This document shows, one piece after another, positions 25,121-34,100 of a DNA stretch of 64,000 bases; positions within the stretch are counted from its first letter, which is position 1; every line of letters begins with the position of its first letter. Both the position numbers and the translations under genes were made by a program. The DNA comes from Bacteroidia bacterium (GTDB lineage Bacteria; Bacteroidota; Bacteroidia; Chitinophagales; Saprospiraceae). A model generated the notes under the pieces. It was not told where the DNA came from and made no database searches. It worked only from the letters and a program-made list of their open reading frames with translations. The stretch spans positions 1 through 64,000 of the forward strand of contig JAUIKE010000008.1 of assembly GCA_030430845.1 (NCBI GenBank), read 5' to 3'.

Positions 25121-25163
25121 ATGGGGCTGTCTCATCCGCCTGTAGGTTAATGAGCAGCCCCAT
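25121..25163. repeat. GGGGCTG hairpin, composite-family module (R4)
   Basis: Arms ATGGGGCTG-CTCAT and ATGAG-CAGCCCCAT enclose CCGCCTGTAGGTTA. The core GGGCTGTCTCATCCGCC recurs in diverged form at 37879 and 49011. It lies between pckA and the ankyrin gene and may act as the pckA terminator or processing site. Confidence 0.65.
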
Positions 25164-25187
25164 ATGATTCTTTTTATCTTTAACCTT

Positions 25188-25653
25188 ATGCTTACCAACT
25201 TAAAAAAACTGATCCAAGGCAAAGAAAGTCGTCAGATCATTCAATTCCTGGAAGATCATCCTGAAGTTATGGAGCAAACGGACGAAAAAGGGACTTCCGG
25301 CTTTTTTCAATCAAACGAATATTGCACAATGGCTGCTGAAAAAAGGAGCAGATCCGGATTTGCAGGCGAATAACCCGTCCAAAGTGAACGCCCTACATGC
25401 CTCCGTAGCCAAAGAAAATACAGAACTGATTCAGGCCTTTTTGGAAAATGGCGCTAACCCCAATCTACCTCAAACACAGGGGGTGACACCTTTACATTCA
25501 GCCGCTCATAGAGGCAACCCTCTCATTGTCAGACTACTCCTTGATCATGGTGCCAGTGTCAGTCAAAAGATGGATAATGGAGATGATGCTCATTCCATTG
25601 CTGTGCGAGACGGCTATTCTGAATTAGCGGAGCTATTAAAAAATTTAAAGTAA
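25188..25653 (+). pseudogene. Ankyrin-repeat protein gene with frameshift in a T6 run
   Basis: Two overlapping frames make one ankyrin protein. Frame one (from ATG 25188, or 25164) reads LTNLKKLIQG...EQTDEKGTSGFF and then runs off into a stop near 25373. Frame two holds NIAQWLLKKGADPDLQ, then ENGANPNLPQTQGVTPLHSAAHRGNPLIVRLLLDHGA and DDAHSIAVRDGYSELAELLKNL. Removing one T from the TTTTTT run at 25302-25307 joins them without a gap. The downstream part has no good start (TTG only). It may be a true pseudogene, an error in the assembly, or a slippage-controlled gene. Confidence 0.75.
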
Positions 25654-25654
25654 G

Positions 25655-26779
25655 ATGAAAAAACACATTTTTTCCTTTTTTACATTCATTCTGCTTACCT
25701 CTCTGGTCTATTCTCAGCAAAATTATTTTTACAATCCCAATCAGCGTTTTTCATTTGGCACGGAAAAAAATCGATCAGCCTCCATTAGTGTAGGAGATAT
25801 AGACGGGGATGGCGATAACGACGTCATCATAGCCAATGGAAGGCATTGGCCCGAACAGAACTATATTTTCTTTAATTCAGGCTTTGGTACTTTTACAGTG
25901 TCTAAGCCACTTGGCGTAGAACGGGCTACCACCTACGCGGCTGAGCTGTCTGATCTGGACGGGGATGGCGATCTGGACCTGGTCACCGGAAATGATATGG
26001 CGCCCAATTGCATATTTTTAAATGATGGTAAAGGGAACTTCACCAAAAGTGGAAATTTTGGCAGGGATTATGCGCCTACCCGAAATATCACCCTGGCTGA
26101 CATCGACCAGGATGGCGACATTGATATTCTGATTACCAATCGGGGACAAGAAAACGAAATTTGTCTGAATAACGGCCAGGGGCAGTTTCCTGAAAACATT
26201 GCCTTTGGGAGCCAGGACGATTCCACCATTGATGTCGAAATAGCTGATATTGATAAGGATGGTGATAACGACCTCATACTAGCCAACAGAGATGGACAGC
26301 AGAATTATATTTACCTCAATGAAAAGCTGGATTTTTCTCAAAAAATTCCCTTTGGTACAGGCTCTGATGAAACCCGCTCCATAGCTGTAGCTGATTTAAA
26401 CAAGGATGGGTATTTAGATTTAATTGCAGGAAATATTAGAGAGGAGAATCGCATCTATTTTGGAGATGGAAAAAACAATTTTTCTGAATCTTTCAACCTG
26501 GGGGAGGAATCCAATACCTATTCCATAAGCTGCGAGGATCTGAATGGGGACGGCCTGCCCGACATTGTAGTTGGCAACTCCGGCCAGCCCAATCTCGTTT
26601 TTCTAAATAAATCCAATGGGAAAGATTTTGAGCGAATAGAACTGAGTCAGAGAAGTTTTAACACGTATGATATTATTGTAGGAGATCTTAATAAAGACGG
26701 ATATCCCGAAATTTTGGAATCCAATTCCGATGAAGTAAATCTGTATTACATCAATCGGTTGGGGGCTGCAAAAAAATAA
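25655..26779 (+). CDS. Secreted FG-GAP / VCBS repeat protein
   Basis: A 374-aa exported protein (signal peptide residues 1-21, ending VYSQ) composed of about seven FG-GAP/VCBS blades, each with a calcium-loop-like motif such as VGDIDGDGDNDVIIANG, LSDLDGDGDLDLVTGN, LADIDQDGDIDILITN and VGDLNKDGYPEILESN. The blades should form an integrin-alpha-like beta-propeller with bound Ca. No T9SS domain is present. It begins 1 bp after the ankyrin stop, implying co-transcription. Confidence 0.85.
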   Translation: MKKHIFSFFTFILLTSLVYSQQNYFYNPNQRFSFGTEKNRSASISVGDIDGDGDNDVIIANGRHWPEQNYIFFNSGFGTFTVSKPLGVERATTYAAELSDLDGDGDLDLVTGNDMAPNCIFLNDGKGNFTKSGNFGRDYAPTRNITLADIDQDGDIDILITNRGQENEICLNNGQGQFPENIAFGSQDDSTIDVEIADIDKDGDNDLILANRDGQQNYIYLNEKLDFSQKIPFGTGSDETRSIAVADLNKDGYLDLIAGNIREENRIYFGDGKNNFSESFNLGEESNTYSISCEDLNGDGLPDIVVGNSGQPNLVFLNKSNGKDFERIELSQRSFNTYDIIVGDLNKDGYPEILESNSDEVNLYYINRLGAAKK

Positions 26780-26807
26780 GGTCTGAAGAGAGTGCCTCTC
26801 CAGACCT
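26779..26807 (-). terminator. Terminator of the tRNA-Glu genes
   Basis: Stem AGGTCTG-AGAG / CTCT-CAGACCT followed, on the minus strand, by TTATTTTTTT. It sits just past the 3' end of the first tRNA-Glu (minus), so it most likely terminates the tRNA transcript. It overlaps the stop codon of the plus-strand FG-GAP gene. Confidence 0.65.
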
Positions 26808-26821
26808 ATAGTGAGATCAGG

Positions 26822-26893
26822 TAGCCCGTACGGGATTCGAACCCGTGTTACCAGGATGAAAACCTGACGTCCTAACCCCTAGACGAACGGGCC
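26822..26893 (-). tRNA. tRNA-Glu (UUC)
   Basis: 72 nt without CCA. The acceptor stem is GGCCCGT / ACGGGCT (with one G-U), the T-arm ACGGGTTCGAATCCCGT, and the anticodon loop TTTTCAT gives anticodon TTC. The anticodon stem TCAGG / CCTGG has a T-G wobble as its first pair; the neighbouring copy has a C-G pair there. CC of the CCA end is followed by T, so the tail is not fully encoded. Confidence 0.93.
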
Positions 26894-26904
26894 AAGGGTA
26901 ATTG

Positions 26905-26936
26905 GTTATTTTGTTATTTTGTTATTTTGTTATTTG
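26905..26936. repeat. 8-bp tandem repeat GTTATTTT x4
   Basis: Three perfect GTTATTTT units plus a fourth ending in G, lying between the two tRNA-Glu genes. CCAAATA tracts on the other side of the gap are partly complementary. Confidence 0.7.
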
Positions 26937-27002
26937 GCTATTTGATGCTTAATAGAAATTAGCAAAATGACCAAATATAAAAATAACCAAATATAAAACT
27001 GG

Positions 27003-27074
27003 TAGCCCGTACGGGATTCGAACCCGTGTTACCAGGATGAAAACCTGGCGTCCTAACCCCTAGACGAACGGGCC
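27003..27074 (-). tRNA. tRNA-Glu (UUC), second copy
   Basis: Identical to the first copy except for one base (plus-strand position 27048, G against A at 26867) that restores a C-G first pair in the anticodon stem. Same strand, 109 bp apart, so likely one transcript started upstream of this copy and ended at 26779-26807. Confidence 0.93.
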
Positions 27075-27406
27075 AGTTCTGACACGCATTTGAATAAATT
27101 CACAGCCTGTGATAAGCTCTAATATTATCCAAATATTAATTTTTTGTACACTTTTCTTTTAAAGCGTTGCAAATATAGGCCATTCTTTGAAAAAGAAAAA
27201 CTGCTGGCCTAAATTTTTTTCTTTAAATGCAGTTAGTCTCGTCAAAATCATTTTATTTTGGACTGCAGACTAATAAAAGTCATTGTTTGCAACAAGTCTA
27301 AGCCCGAAATTGTTCCATGAAAGGAATTATTGTTATTTTTACACTAAGTAAATTCCAAAAGAAATCGGAACCAACTTTAATTATTTAACTAAATCGAATA
27401 ACACTC

Positions 27407-28405
27407 ATGTCAAAAAAAATCGCAATTAACGGATTTGGCCGTATCGGAAGACTCACTTTTCGTAATCTGCTTCAAAAAGAAGGCGTGGAGGTTGTCGCCA
27501 TCAACGATTTAACAGACAATGCAACGCTTGCCCACCTATTAAAATATGACTCTGCACAGGGTCCGTTTGAAGGAACTGTAGAAAGCACTGAAGACTCCCT
27601 GATCGTAAATGGAAAAGCGATCCATGCTTCTTCAGAAAGAAACCCTGAAGCATTGCCATGGAAAGAAATGGGTGTTGATCTGGTCTTGGAATGTACCGGT
27701 ATTTTCCGCTCCAAGGAAAAAGCAGGAATGCACCTGACTGCCGGCGCGAAGGACGTAGTTATTTCTGCTCCTGCTAAAGGTGGAGGGGTTCAAACCATTG
27801 TATTGGGGGTAAATGATGATGAGTTGGATCGTCGCCATAATGTTTTTTCCAATGCTTCTTGTACCACTAACTGTCTGGCTCCTGTAGCCAAGATCATGAA
27901 TGATAATTTTGGCATTGTGGGCGGTTCCATGACCACTACCCATGCTTATACTGCTGACCAAAACATTCAGGATGCACCTCACAGTGATCTTCGCCGTGCC
28001 CGTGCTGCTGCGTTTAACATCGTTCCTACCAGTACAGGAGCTGCTGCTGCTACCGGTAAGGTTATTCCTGCACTGGCCGGCAAATTAGATGCCATCGCCG
28101 TACGGGTGCCTGTTGTGACGGGTTCTATGATCGAGCTGAACGTTTTATTGGAAAAATCTACTACTGTTGAAGAGATCAATTCTATTTTCAAAGAAAAGGC
28201 AGAAGGGCCTCTGAAAGGAATTTTGCAATATTCCACAGATCCTTTGGTATCTAGTGATATTGTTCGTAATCCTCACTCTTCTATCTTTGATTCGCTCATG
28301 ACTTCTGTTAACGGAAACATGGCGAAGGTAGTAAGCTGGTATGATAACGAAGCAGGCTATTCTGCACGTCTGGCTGATCTGGCTTGCCTGATCCTTGATA
28401 AATAA
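27407..28405 (+). CDS. gap: Glyceraldehyde-3-phosphate dehydrogenase, type I
   Basis: Oxidises G3P to 1,3-bisphosphoglycerate with NAD in glycolysis, reversible in gluconeogenesis. 332 aa. The N-terminal Rossmann motif INGFGRIGRLTFRN, the active-site SNASCTTNCLAPVAK (catalytic Cys), the His of HAYTADQNIQDAPH, and the C-terminal SWYDNEAGYS are all intact. The start ATG 27407 is unambiguous. It is followed by the composite element R5 and then pgk on the same strand. Confidence 0.97.
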   Translation: MSKKIAINGFGRIGRLTFRNLLQKEGVEVVAINDLTDNATLAHLLKYDSAQGPFEGTVESTEDSLIVNGKAIHASSERNPEALPWKEMGVDLVLECTGIFRSKEKAGMHLTAGAKDVVISAPAKGGGVQTIVLGVNDDELDRRHNVFSNASCTTNCLAPVAKIMNDNFGIVGGSMTTTHAYTADQNIQDAPHSDLRRARAAAFNIVPTSTGAAAATGKVIPALAGKLDAIAVRVPVVTGSMIELNVLLEKSTTVEEINSIFKEKAEGPLKGILQYSTDPLVSSDIVRNPHSSIFDSLMTSVNGNMAKVVSWYDNEAGYSARLADLACLILDK

Positions 28406-28415
28406 ATCCTACATA

Positions 28416-28514
28416 TTGGGGCTGTTTAACCCATACGGGTCAAACAGCCCAATAGAATTCTTACAGTGTGTCTTTTTAAAGAAAAAAACTATGTTTTTTT
28501 CTTTAAAAAGACAC
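28416..28514. repeat. Composite palindrome between gap and pgk (R5)
   Basis: Module one: TTGGGGCTGTTT-ACCC / GGGT-AAACAGCCCAA (28416-28452). Module two: GTGTCTTTTTAAAGAAAAAAAC / GTTTTTTTCTTTAAAAAGACAC around a TAT loop (28468-28514). The flanks (ATAGAATTC before, TATAAAATATTATCGGCTG after) match the conserved flanks of the other copies, but the AGGAGG base of the stem is replaced by GTGTC, with its partner changed to match. Confidence 0.75.
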
Positions 28515-28584
28515 GCTATAAAATATTATCGGCTGCAAACCTTATGTGGTTGAGACAGCTACAACAAAACCTCTACATTCTGCT

Positions 28585-29784
28585 ATGAATTTTAATTTCA
28601 ATGGTAAAAAAGTACTCCTGCGGGTGGACTTTAATGTGCCCCTAAACAGCCAATTCGAGGTAACGGATGATACCCGTATCCGTGGCGCTCTTCCAACCAT
28701 ACAACATATTTTAGATAATGGCGGATCGGCCATTTTGATGTCTCACCTGGGACGTCCAGGCAAAAAGCTGAAGGAGGACGGATCTATCGACGTCGAAAAA
28801 TTCACCTTGAAGCACGTCGTTAGCCGGCTTTCAGATTTGCTGGACAGAAAGGTGCTGTTTTGTGATGAAACATTCGGTCCTAAAGCCACTCAAATGGCGG
28901 CAGATCTAAAGCCAGGAGAAGTGCTCGTTCTGGAAAACACTCGTTTTAACTCTGGAGAATCCAAAGGAGATGAAGCGATGGCCAAAGAACTGGCCCAGTT
29001 AGCCGATATCTATCTCAATGATGCTTTCGGCTCAGCGCACCGCGCTCACGCTTCTACCACTACCGTTGCTCAATTCTTTGATAAGGATGCCAAAGGCTTT
29101 GGCTTTTTAATGCAGAAAGAAATTGAGAACGCCAATAAAGTACTCAATAATCCCGATCGGCCTTTAACGGCTATCATCGGGGGAGCAAAAGTATCCGATA
29201 AAATTTTGCTGCTGGAAAAACTAATTGACTTCGTCAATTCGCTCATTATAGGAGGAGGTATGGCGTATACCTTTATCAAAGCACAAGGCGGACAGGTAGG
29301 TAACTCTCTCGTAGAGGACGATCGCCTGGAACTCGCCAAGCAATTGCTACGGAAAGCAGAAGCTAAAGGCGTCAATATTCTCCTGCCTGTGGATTCCGTC
29401 GCAGCCGATCAGTTCTCCAATGATGCCAGCTTTAAAACCGTCCAGAGTAGCGAAATTGAAGCAGGCTGGATGGGATTGGATATCGGTGAAAAAGCCAGAG
29501 TCGACTTTGCCGAAGCTATTTTAGCTTCCAAAACCCTGCTTTGGAACGGTCCGATGGGCGTTTTTGAAATGGATAACTTTGCCAACGGTACCAAAGCCAT
29601 TGCAGAGGCTGTAGCGGCTGCTACTGCCAAAGGGGCCTTCTCATTGGTCGGAGGCGGCGATTCTGTTGCTGCTGTTAATCAAATGGGACTGGCTGATGAG
29701 GTCAGCTATGTGTCTACTGGTGGCGGTGCGATGCTGGAATTTCTGGAAGGAAAAGAATTACCTGGGATTGCAGCTATTAAATAA
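28585..29784 (+). CDS. pgk: Phosphoglycerate kinase
   Basis: Transfers phosphate from 1,3-bisphosphoglycerate to ADP. 399 aa from ATG 28585, chosen because MNFNFNGKKVLLRVDFNVPL is the normal N-terminus; an upstream GTG would add 13 residues read from the end of R5. Also seen: DTRIRGALPTI, MSHLGRPGK, NTRFNSGE, NDAFGSAHRAHAST, GGAKVSDKI and the nucleotide motif GGGDSVAAVNQMG. It lies 179 bp after gap; R5 between them may tune the two transcripts. Confidence 0.97.
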   Translation: MNFNFNGKKVLLRVDFNVPLNSQFEVTDDTRIRGALPTIQHILDNGGSAILMSHLGRPGKKLKEDGSIDVEKFTLKHVVSRLSDLLDRKVLFCDETFGPKATQMAADLKPGEVLVLENTRFNSGESKGDEAMAKELAQLADIYLNDAFGSAHRAHASTTTVAQFFDKDAKGFGFLMQKEIENANKVLNNPDRPLTAIIGGAKVSDKILLLEKLIDFVNSLIIGGGMAYTFIKAQGGQVGNSLVEDDRLELAKQLLRKAEAKGVNILLPVDSVAADQFSNDASFKTVQSSEIEAGWMGLDIGEKARVDFAEAILASKTLLWNGPMGVFEMDNFANGTKAIAEAVAAATAKGAFSLVGGGDSVAAVNQMGLADEVSYVSTGGGAMLEFLEGKELPGIAAIK

Positions 29785-29818
29785 AAAAAACGGGTGCTGG
29801 ACGGCACCCGTTTTTTTT
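29783..29818. terminator. Bidirectional Rho-independent terminator
   Basis: Stem CGGGTGC / GCACCCG with a TGGACG loop, an A8 tract before and a T10 tract after, so it works in both directions. It separates the convergent pgk (plus) and ferredoxin-NADP reductase (minus) genes. Confidence 0.9.
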
Positions 29819-30826
29819 TTACTCAAACCCCTGCACTCCCTGCACGGTAGTATATTTAAAACTTAGTTTCTGATCTGGGTTGATATACTTAAAGGCCGAC
29901 TGGCACATCAGCGTCGCCTCATGGAACCCACAGAGGATCAATTTTAGCTTCCCGGGATAGGTATTGATATCGCCAATGGCGTAAATCCCTTCCACATTGG
30001 TACTATAATCGAACGTATCTACCTCAATGGCATTCTTATCGATCTTCAGCCCCCAATCACCAATGGGGCCTAACTTAGGTGTCAGGCCAAATAGTGGAAT
30101 AAAGTGATCGGCTGATTTTTTGATCTCACCTTGTTCTTTCTGCTTAATAATGACGTCGGTTAATCGTCCGTTTCCACTCAGTCCTACTGCCTGTGCATCC
30201 GTCAACAAGGAGATTTTTCCATCATTGGCCAATTCCATTACTTTTTCAACCGAATCCGGAGCCCCTCTGAATTCTTTGCGACGGTGGATCAAGGTGACTT
30301 CCTTAGCGACATCCGCCAGATAAATGGTCCAGTCGAGTGCCGAATCGCCGCCACCTGCTACCACCACCCTCTTATCGCGATAAACTTCAGGATCGCGGAT
30401 GATGTATTCTACGCCTTTATCTTCGAAGAGCTCTAAATTTTTCAAAGGCGGCTTACGAGGCTCAAAGGAACCCAGGCCGCCTGCAATGGCGATGACCGGG
30501 GCATTGAGTTCTGTGCCTTTATTCGTTGTCAATTTAAAGGTATTATCCTCTAATCTTTCGATATGCTCTGCTCGCTCCCCAAGGGTGAAACCAGGCTTAA
30601 AAGGAGCGATTTGTTCCATCAGACGGTCGACCAAATCACCAGCCAGGATCGATGGATAACCGGGAATATCATAGATAGGTTTCTTTGGGTAAATCTCGGC
30701 AAGTTGGCCGCCCGGTATCGGAAGTGCATCCACCAAATGACAATGCATTTTTAACAGCCCGGCCTCAAAAACAGTAAACAGGCCGACGGGGCCGGCACCA
30801 ACAATTAGGATATCTGTTTTGATCAT
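29819..30826 (-). CDS. Ferredoxin--NADP reductase (thioredoxin-reductase-like, type 2)
   Basis: A 335-aa flavoprotein that exchanges electrons between NADPH and ferredoxin or flavodoxin. Started at ATG 30826, preceded by AAAAGAGA, since the FAD motif TDILIVGAGPVGLFTVFEAG follows at once; the frame is open 17 codons upstream. The NADPH motif is VVVAGGGDSALDW, and the C-terminal FAD contact is GIYAIGDINTYPGK. There is no CxxC redox pair, which separates it from true thioredoxin reductases and fits the YumC/FNR2 group. Confidence 0.88.
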   Translation of the reverse strand: MIKTDILIVGAGPVGLFTVFEAGLLKMHCHLVDALPIPGGQLAEIYPKKPIYDIPGYPSILAGDLVDRLMEQIAPFKPGFTLGERAEHIERLEDNTFKLTTNKGTELNAPVIAIAGGLGSFEPRKPPLKNLELFEDKGVEYIIRDPEVYRDKRVVVAGGGDSALDWTIYLADVAKEVTLIHRRKEFRGAPDSVEKVMELANDGKISLLTDAQAVGLSGNGRLTDVIIKQKEQGEIKKSADHFIPLFGLTPKLGPIGDWGLKIDKNAIEVDTFDYSTNVEGIYAIGDINTYPGKLKLILCGFHEATLMCQSAFKYINPDQKLSFKYTTVQGVQGFE

Positions 30827-30982
30827 GAAAATCTCTTTTCTTAGTGAAGTTGCAAAAATACGTGTAATATTAGACATTTCAGAATGCCTCTCAAGTGATA
30901 TTAATCACTAAAATTCAAACAGTATTACACTTTTCCGGCTCGGATTGTTTTTATAGTCAATAAAAACCAGTCGAAAATTCTA

Positions 30983-31016
30983 TAAAAAAAACTGCCGGGA
31001 AATCAATCCCGGCAGT
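30983..31016 (-). terminator. Terminator of the SprB-repeat gene
   Basis: Perfect stem ACTGCCGGGA / TCCCGGCAGT with an AATCAA loop, followed on the minus strand by a run of eight T. A second hairpin AGCATTCAGG-GCC / GGCGCCTGAATGCT (31068-31099) precedes it, close to the stop at 31111. Both probably end the long minus-strand transcript. Confidence 0.85.
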
Positions 31017-31110
31017 CTACAGATAAGTTAATTTTTGGAAATAAGAACATGCATATAGTATCTTTTGAGCATTCAGGTGCCCAGGGGCGCCTGAATGCTT
31101 AATAAATCAC

Positions 31111-34100
31111 CTAGTACCTCACTAACTTGTATCGTTTCACCAAAGTTTTTCCAAATTGAACTTTCAGAAAGTAAGTTCCCTTCGGATAATTCTCCAGGTT
31201 TAACTGTAAGCCCTGCGTCTCCGGCTCCAGTTCATGGCGTTGTAATAAGACGCCGTTAATGGTGAACAGTTCGACCTCTACAGGCTCTCCGAGTGATTCA
31301 AACACCTCAATATTCAAGTCATTGATCACAGGGTTCGGATAAACCAGCAGAAGTTTGGACTCGCCGTATACAATTACCTCTTCCATATCTGAAGTGAAGG
31401 CCAAATTACCCAGGCTTTGCTCATAGATCTTAACCTGATAATAATTCCGTCCTTTCTTGGCTTCCTTGTCCATGTACTCGTAATGCTTGTAATTATCGAT
31501 CAAGGCCTTTGGTTCCGTGACCGTCGCAATTTTCTCGAAGTTATAGCCATCTTCCGACCGTTCTACCTCAAAGACATACTCCGTCCCATCATTCGCTACG
31601 GACCATTCGATGCTGACATCGCGTTCATTCTCAACAGAAAGATCAATATTCAATCCGGTACCGCAGAAGGTTGGGCTATTGTACACCGTAATGGTTTTCT
31701 TTTGAGAAACAATACATCCGTTGGCATTTGAGTAGACCCGTACCTCAAAACTGCCGAAGTCATTAAAGGTTACTACGGTGGACTTGCCGGTGGCAGTAGA
31801 AGGTGTAGCAGGACCGTCGAACTCCCAGGTAAACGGCCCGGTCAGTTCTGTATTAGCTCTCAATGTAATGGGTTTGCCGACACAGGCTATGCCCTCCATT
31901 TCAATATCGATTCGGTTGTACTCATTTACTTTTATGGTAACCGGTGTGGGTTCTATATAGAATACACAACCTTCTCTACGTACACAACGAGTAAAGTAAG
32001 TAGTCTCAAACAGTGGCCCCGGATCGTAATCCTTCGTATTTGAATTTGGAATGGGCTGCCAGTCCCGGTTATTAAATATCGGAGAAATGGTACTCTTCAT
32101 CCACAAGTATTCCAGTTCGCCTTCCCCTCCTTCCGGCGCCCGGATCTCGATGATCGGATCAGGGTCCTGGCCCGGGCCACATAGCATTTGGTCGTATCCA
32201 ATCTCTCCGGGGTCTGTCACATTCACACAAATGTCATAAAACCCGGCATCAATGGTAAGGTTAACGTCCCCTGCATTAACGGTATACAGGCCGGTCATCC
32301 CGGTACCCGGATCAGCGTCGCTGTCTTTCGTATCATCTCCTGCATTGGCCATCGTTGGTATTAAACCTTCCGGCTGGCCAAAGGTCACTTTGTAAACCCC
32401 TGGAGGAACGACGAATAGGTATTTACCATTTTCATCCGTAAACATGGTATCCCTGAACAGATTATCAAGGCTATCAGACAATTCATCTACTTGCTGTGCA
32501 ATGACCTGTACCCCTCCGATACCTACTTCGGATGGATCCTGCAGGCCGTTTCTGTTCTGATCTAACCATACTGTATCTCCGATCACTGCCAGACATTCGC
32601 TGTGGATAGTGATGTCTTTTACAATTCTAGCTTCACATTCATTTGGATCAAATGGGATGAGCTGAGCGATGAATTCATAGTCTCCTTCTTCCAATATAGA
32701 GGGATCGATTTCTGTAATCTCTTCCCCATTTAAATAATACTTCACTTCGCCAGGAATGGTAGGATTACTGGACAATTCAAGTGGATCTGCTACAACGCAG
32801 ATACTGTCTCCAGGAATTTCGTCCATATTCAGGCGTGGGTAGAAGCACACATTGGTAGTGAAGACGGTATCTACACCTACATTACCAGCGGTAAGTGCGA
32901 TATACACTTCTCCGTCTACTAATCTGGCAGGTAATTCGTACATACCAGGAGCAAATTCGGTCAATTCAGTCCCCGGTTCGATTGGAATGGGTAAAGCAGG
33001 AGGTGCCGGGCTGTCAGGTTTGTACAGTCCTGCCAATTCTACCACTTTCCAGGTTTCACCTGGATAACTCACAACAGTTATACGCTCAGAGAACTGACCG
33101 TTGCCATCCAAAGTAGCATTATTCAAACATTCACAGGGATCGGCTCCAATGGCAGGACGGCGATAGATCCCCGCATCCAATGTAAAGTTGATCTCGCCGG
33201 AGGCCAAGGTCACCTGAGGCGTCATTTGCATATTATCGAAGTTGACATCACTATCCAGAGAGTCATTGGTTCCCTCATTGATAATGGTATAATTATAGGT
33301 AGCGCTGTCAATATCGAACATGACCGAATAAGTATCCGGAAGCAGGTCCAGGAAGCTGTAAAACCCATTTTCGTCCGTAGTATCCCGGGCAATGATGTTA
33401 TTATCTATGTCTTTTAGTTTCACAGGAACATCCGGCACCCCTGGCTCGTCCTCATCCTGGATACCATCTTTGTCGAGATCTTCCCAAACATAATTCCCCA
33501 GTCCACTAAGGATCAGGAGGTTAATCTCGCAGGAAGTTGTACAGCCATTGGCATCCGTTATGGTGACAGAATAATCTCCGGCACCCAACTCTGTTGCATC
33601 CTTAGTAGTTTGCCCGTCACTCCACAAATAGGTAAAGGGTTCAACTCCGCCGATTACATCTACGGTGGCACTTCCATCTCCAGCCCCAGGGCTGGTTTCA
33701 TTTTGTAAAATGGTGATGGTACATTCTAATCCTGGATATTCTTCCACTAAAGTTTTCAGGGTAGCGATGCACCCGTTAGCGTCTATAACCGTGACGGAAT
33801 ATTCGCCCGGAGATAGTTTTTTGATCGTATCTGTCTCTGCCTCATTACTCCAGGAATAGGTATAGGGTTCTACCCCTCCGGTAGCTGTGACCACTAATTC
33901 GCCATTGTCAATATCTTCGCAGGCGCCTCTCAAATTAGTGATGGTGAGGTTCAATGAATCAGGTTCGGTCAGTGTTACGCTGTCAATTACGGAACAGCCG
34001 TTGGCATCAGTAAGTGTGAGGACATAGGTTCCGGCTGCCAGGTCAGACAGTTCATTGGTATCCGCTCCATTACTCCAGGCAAAGGTGATCGGCTTGGTGC

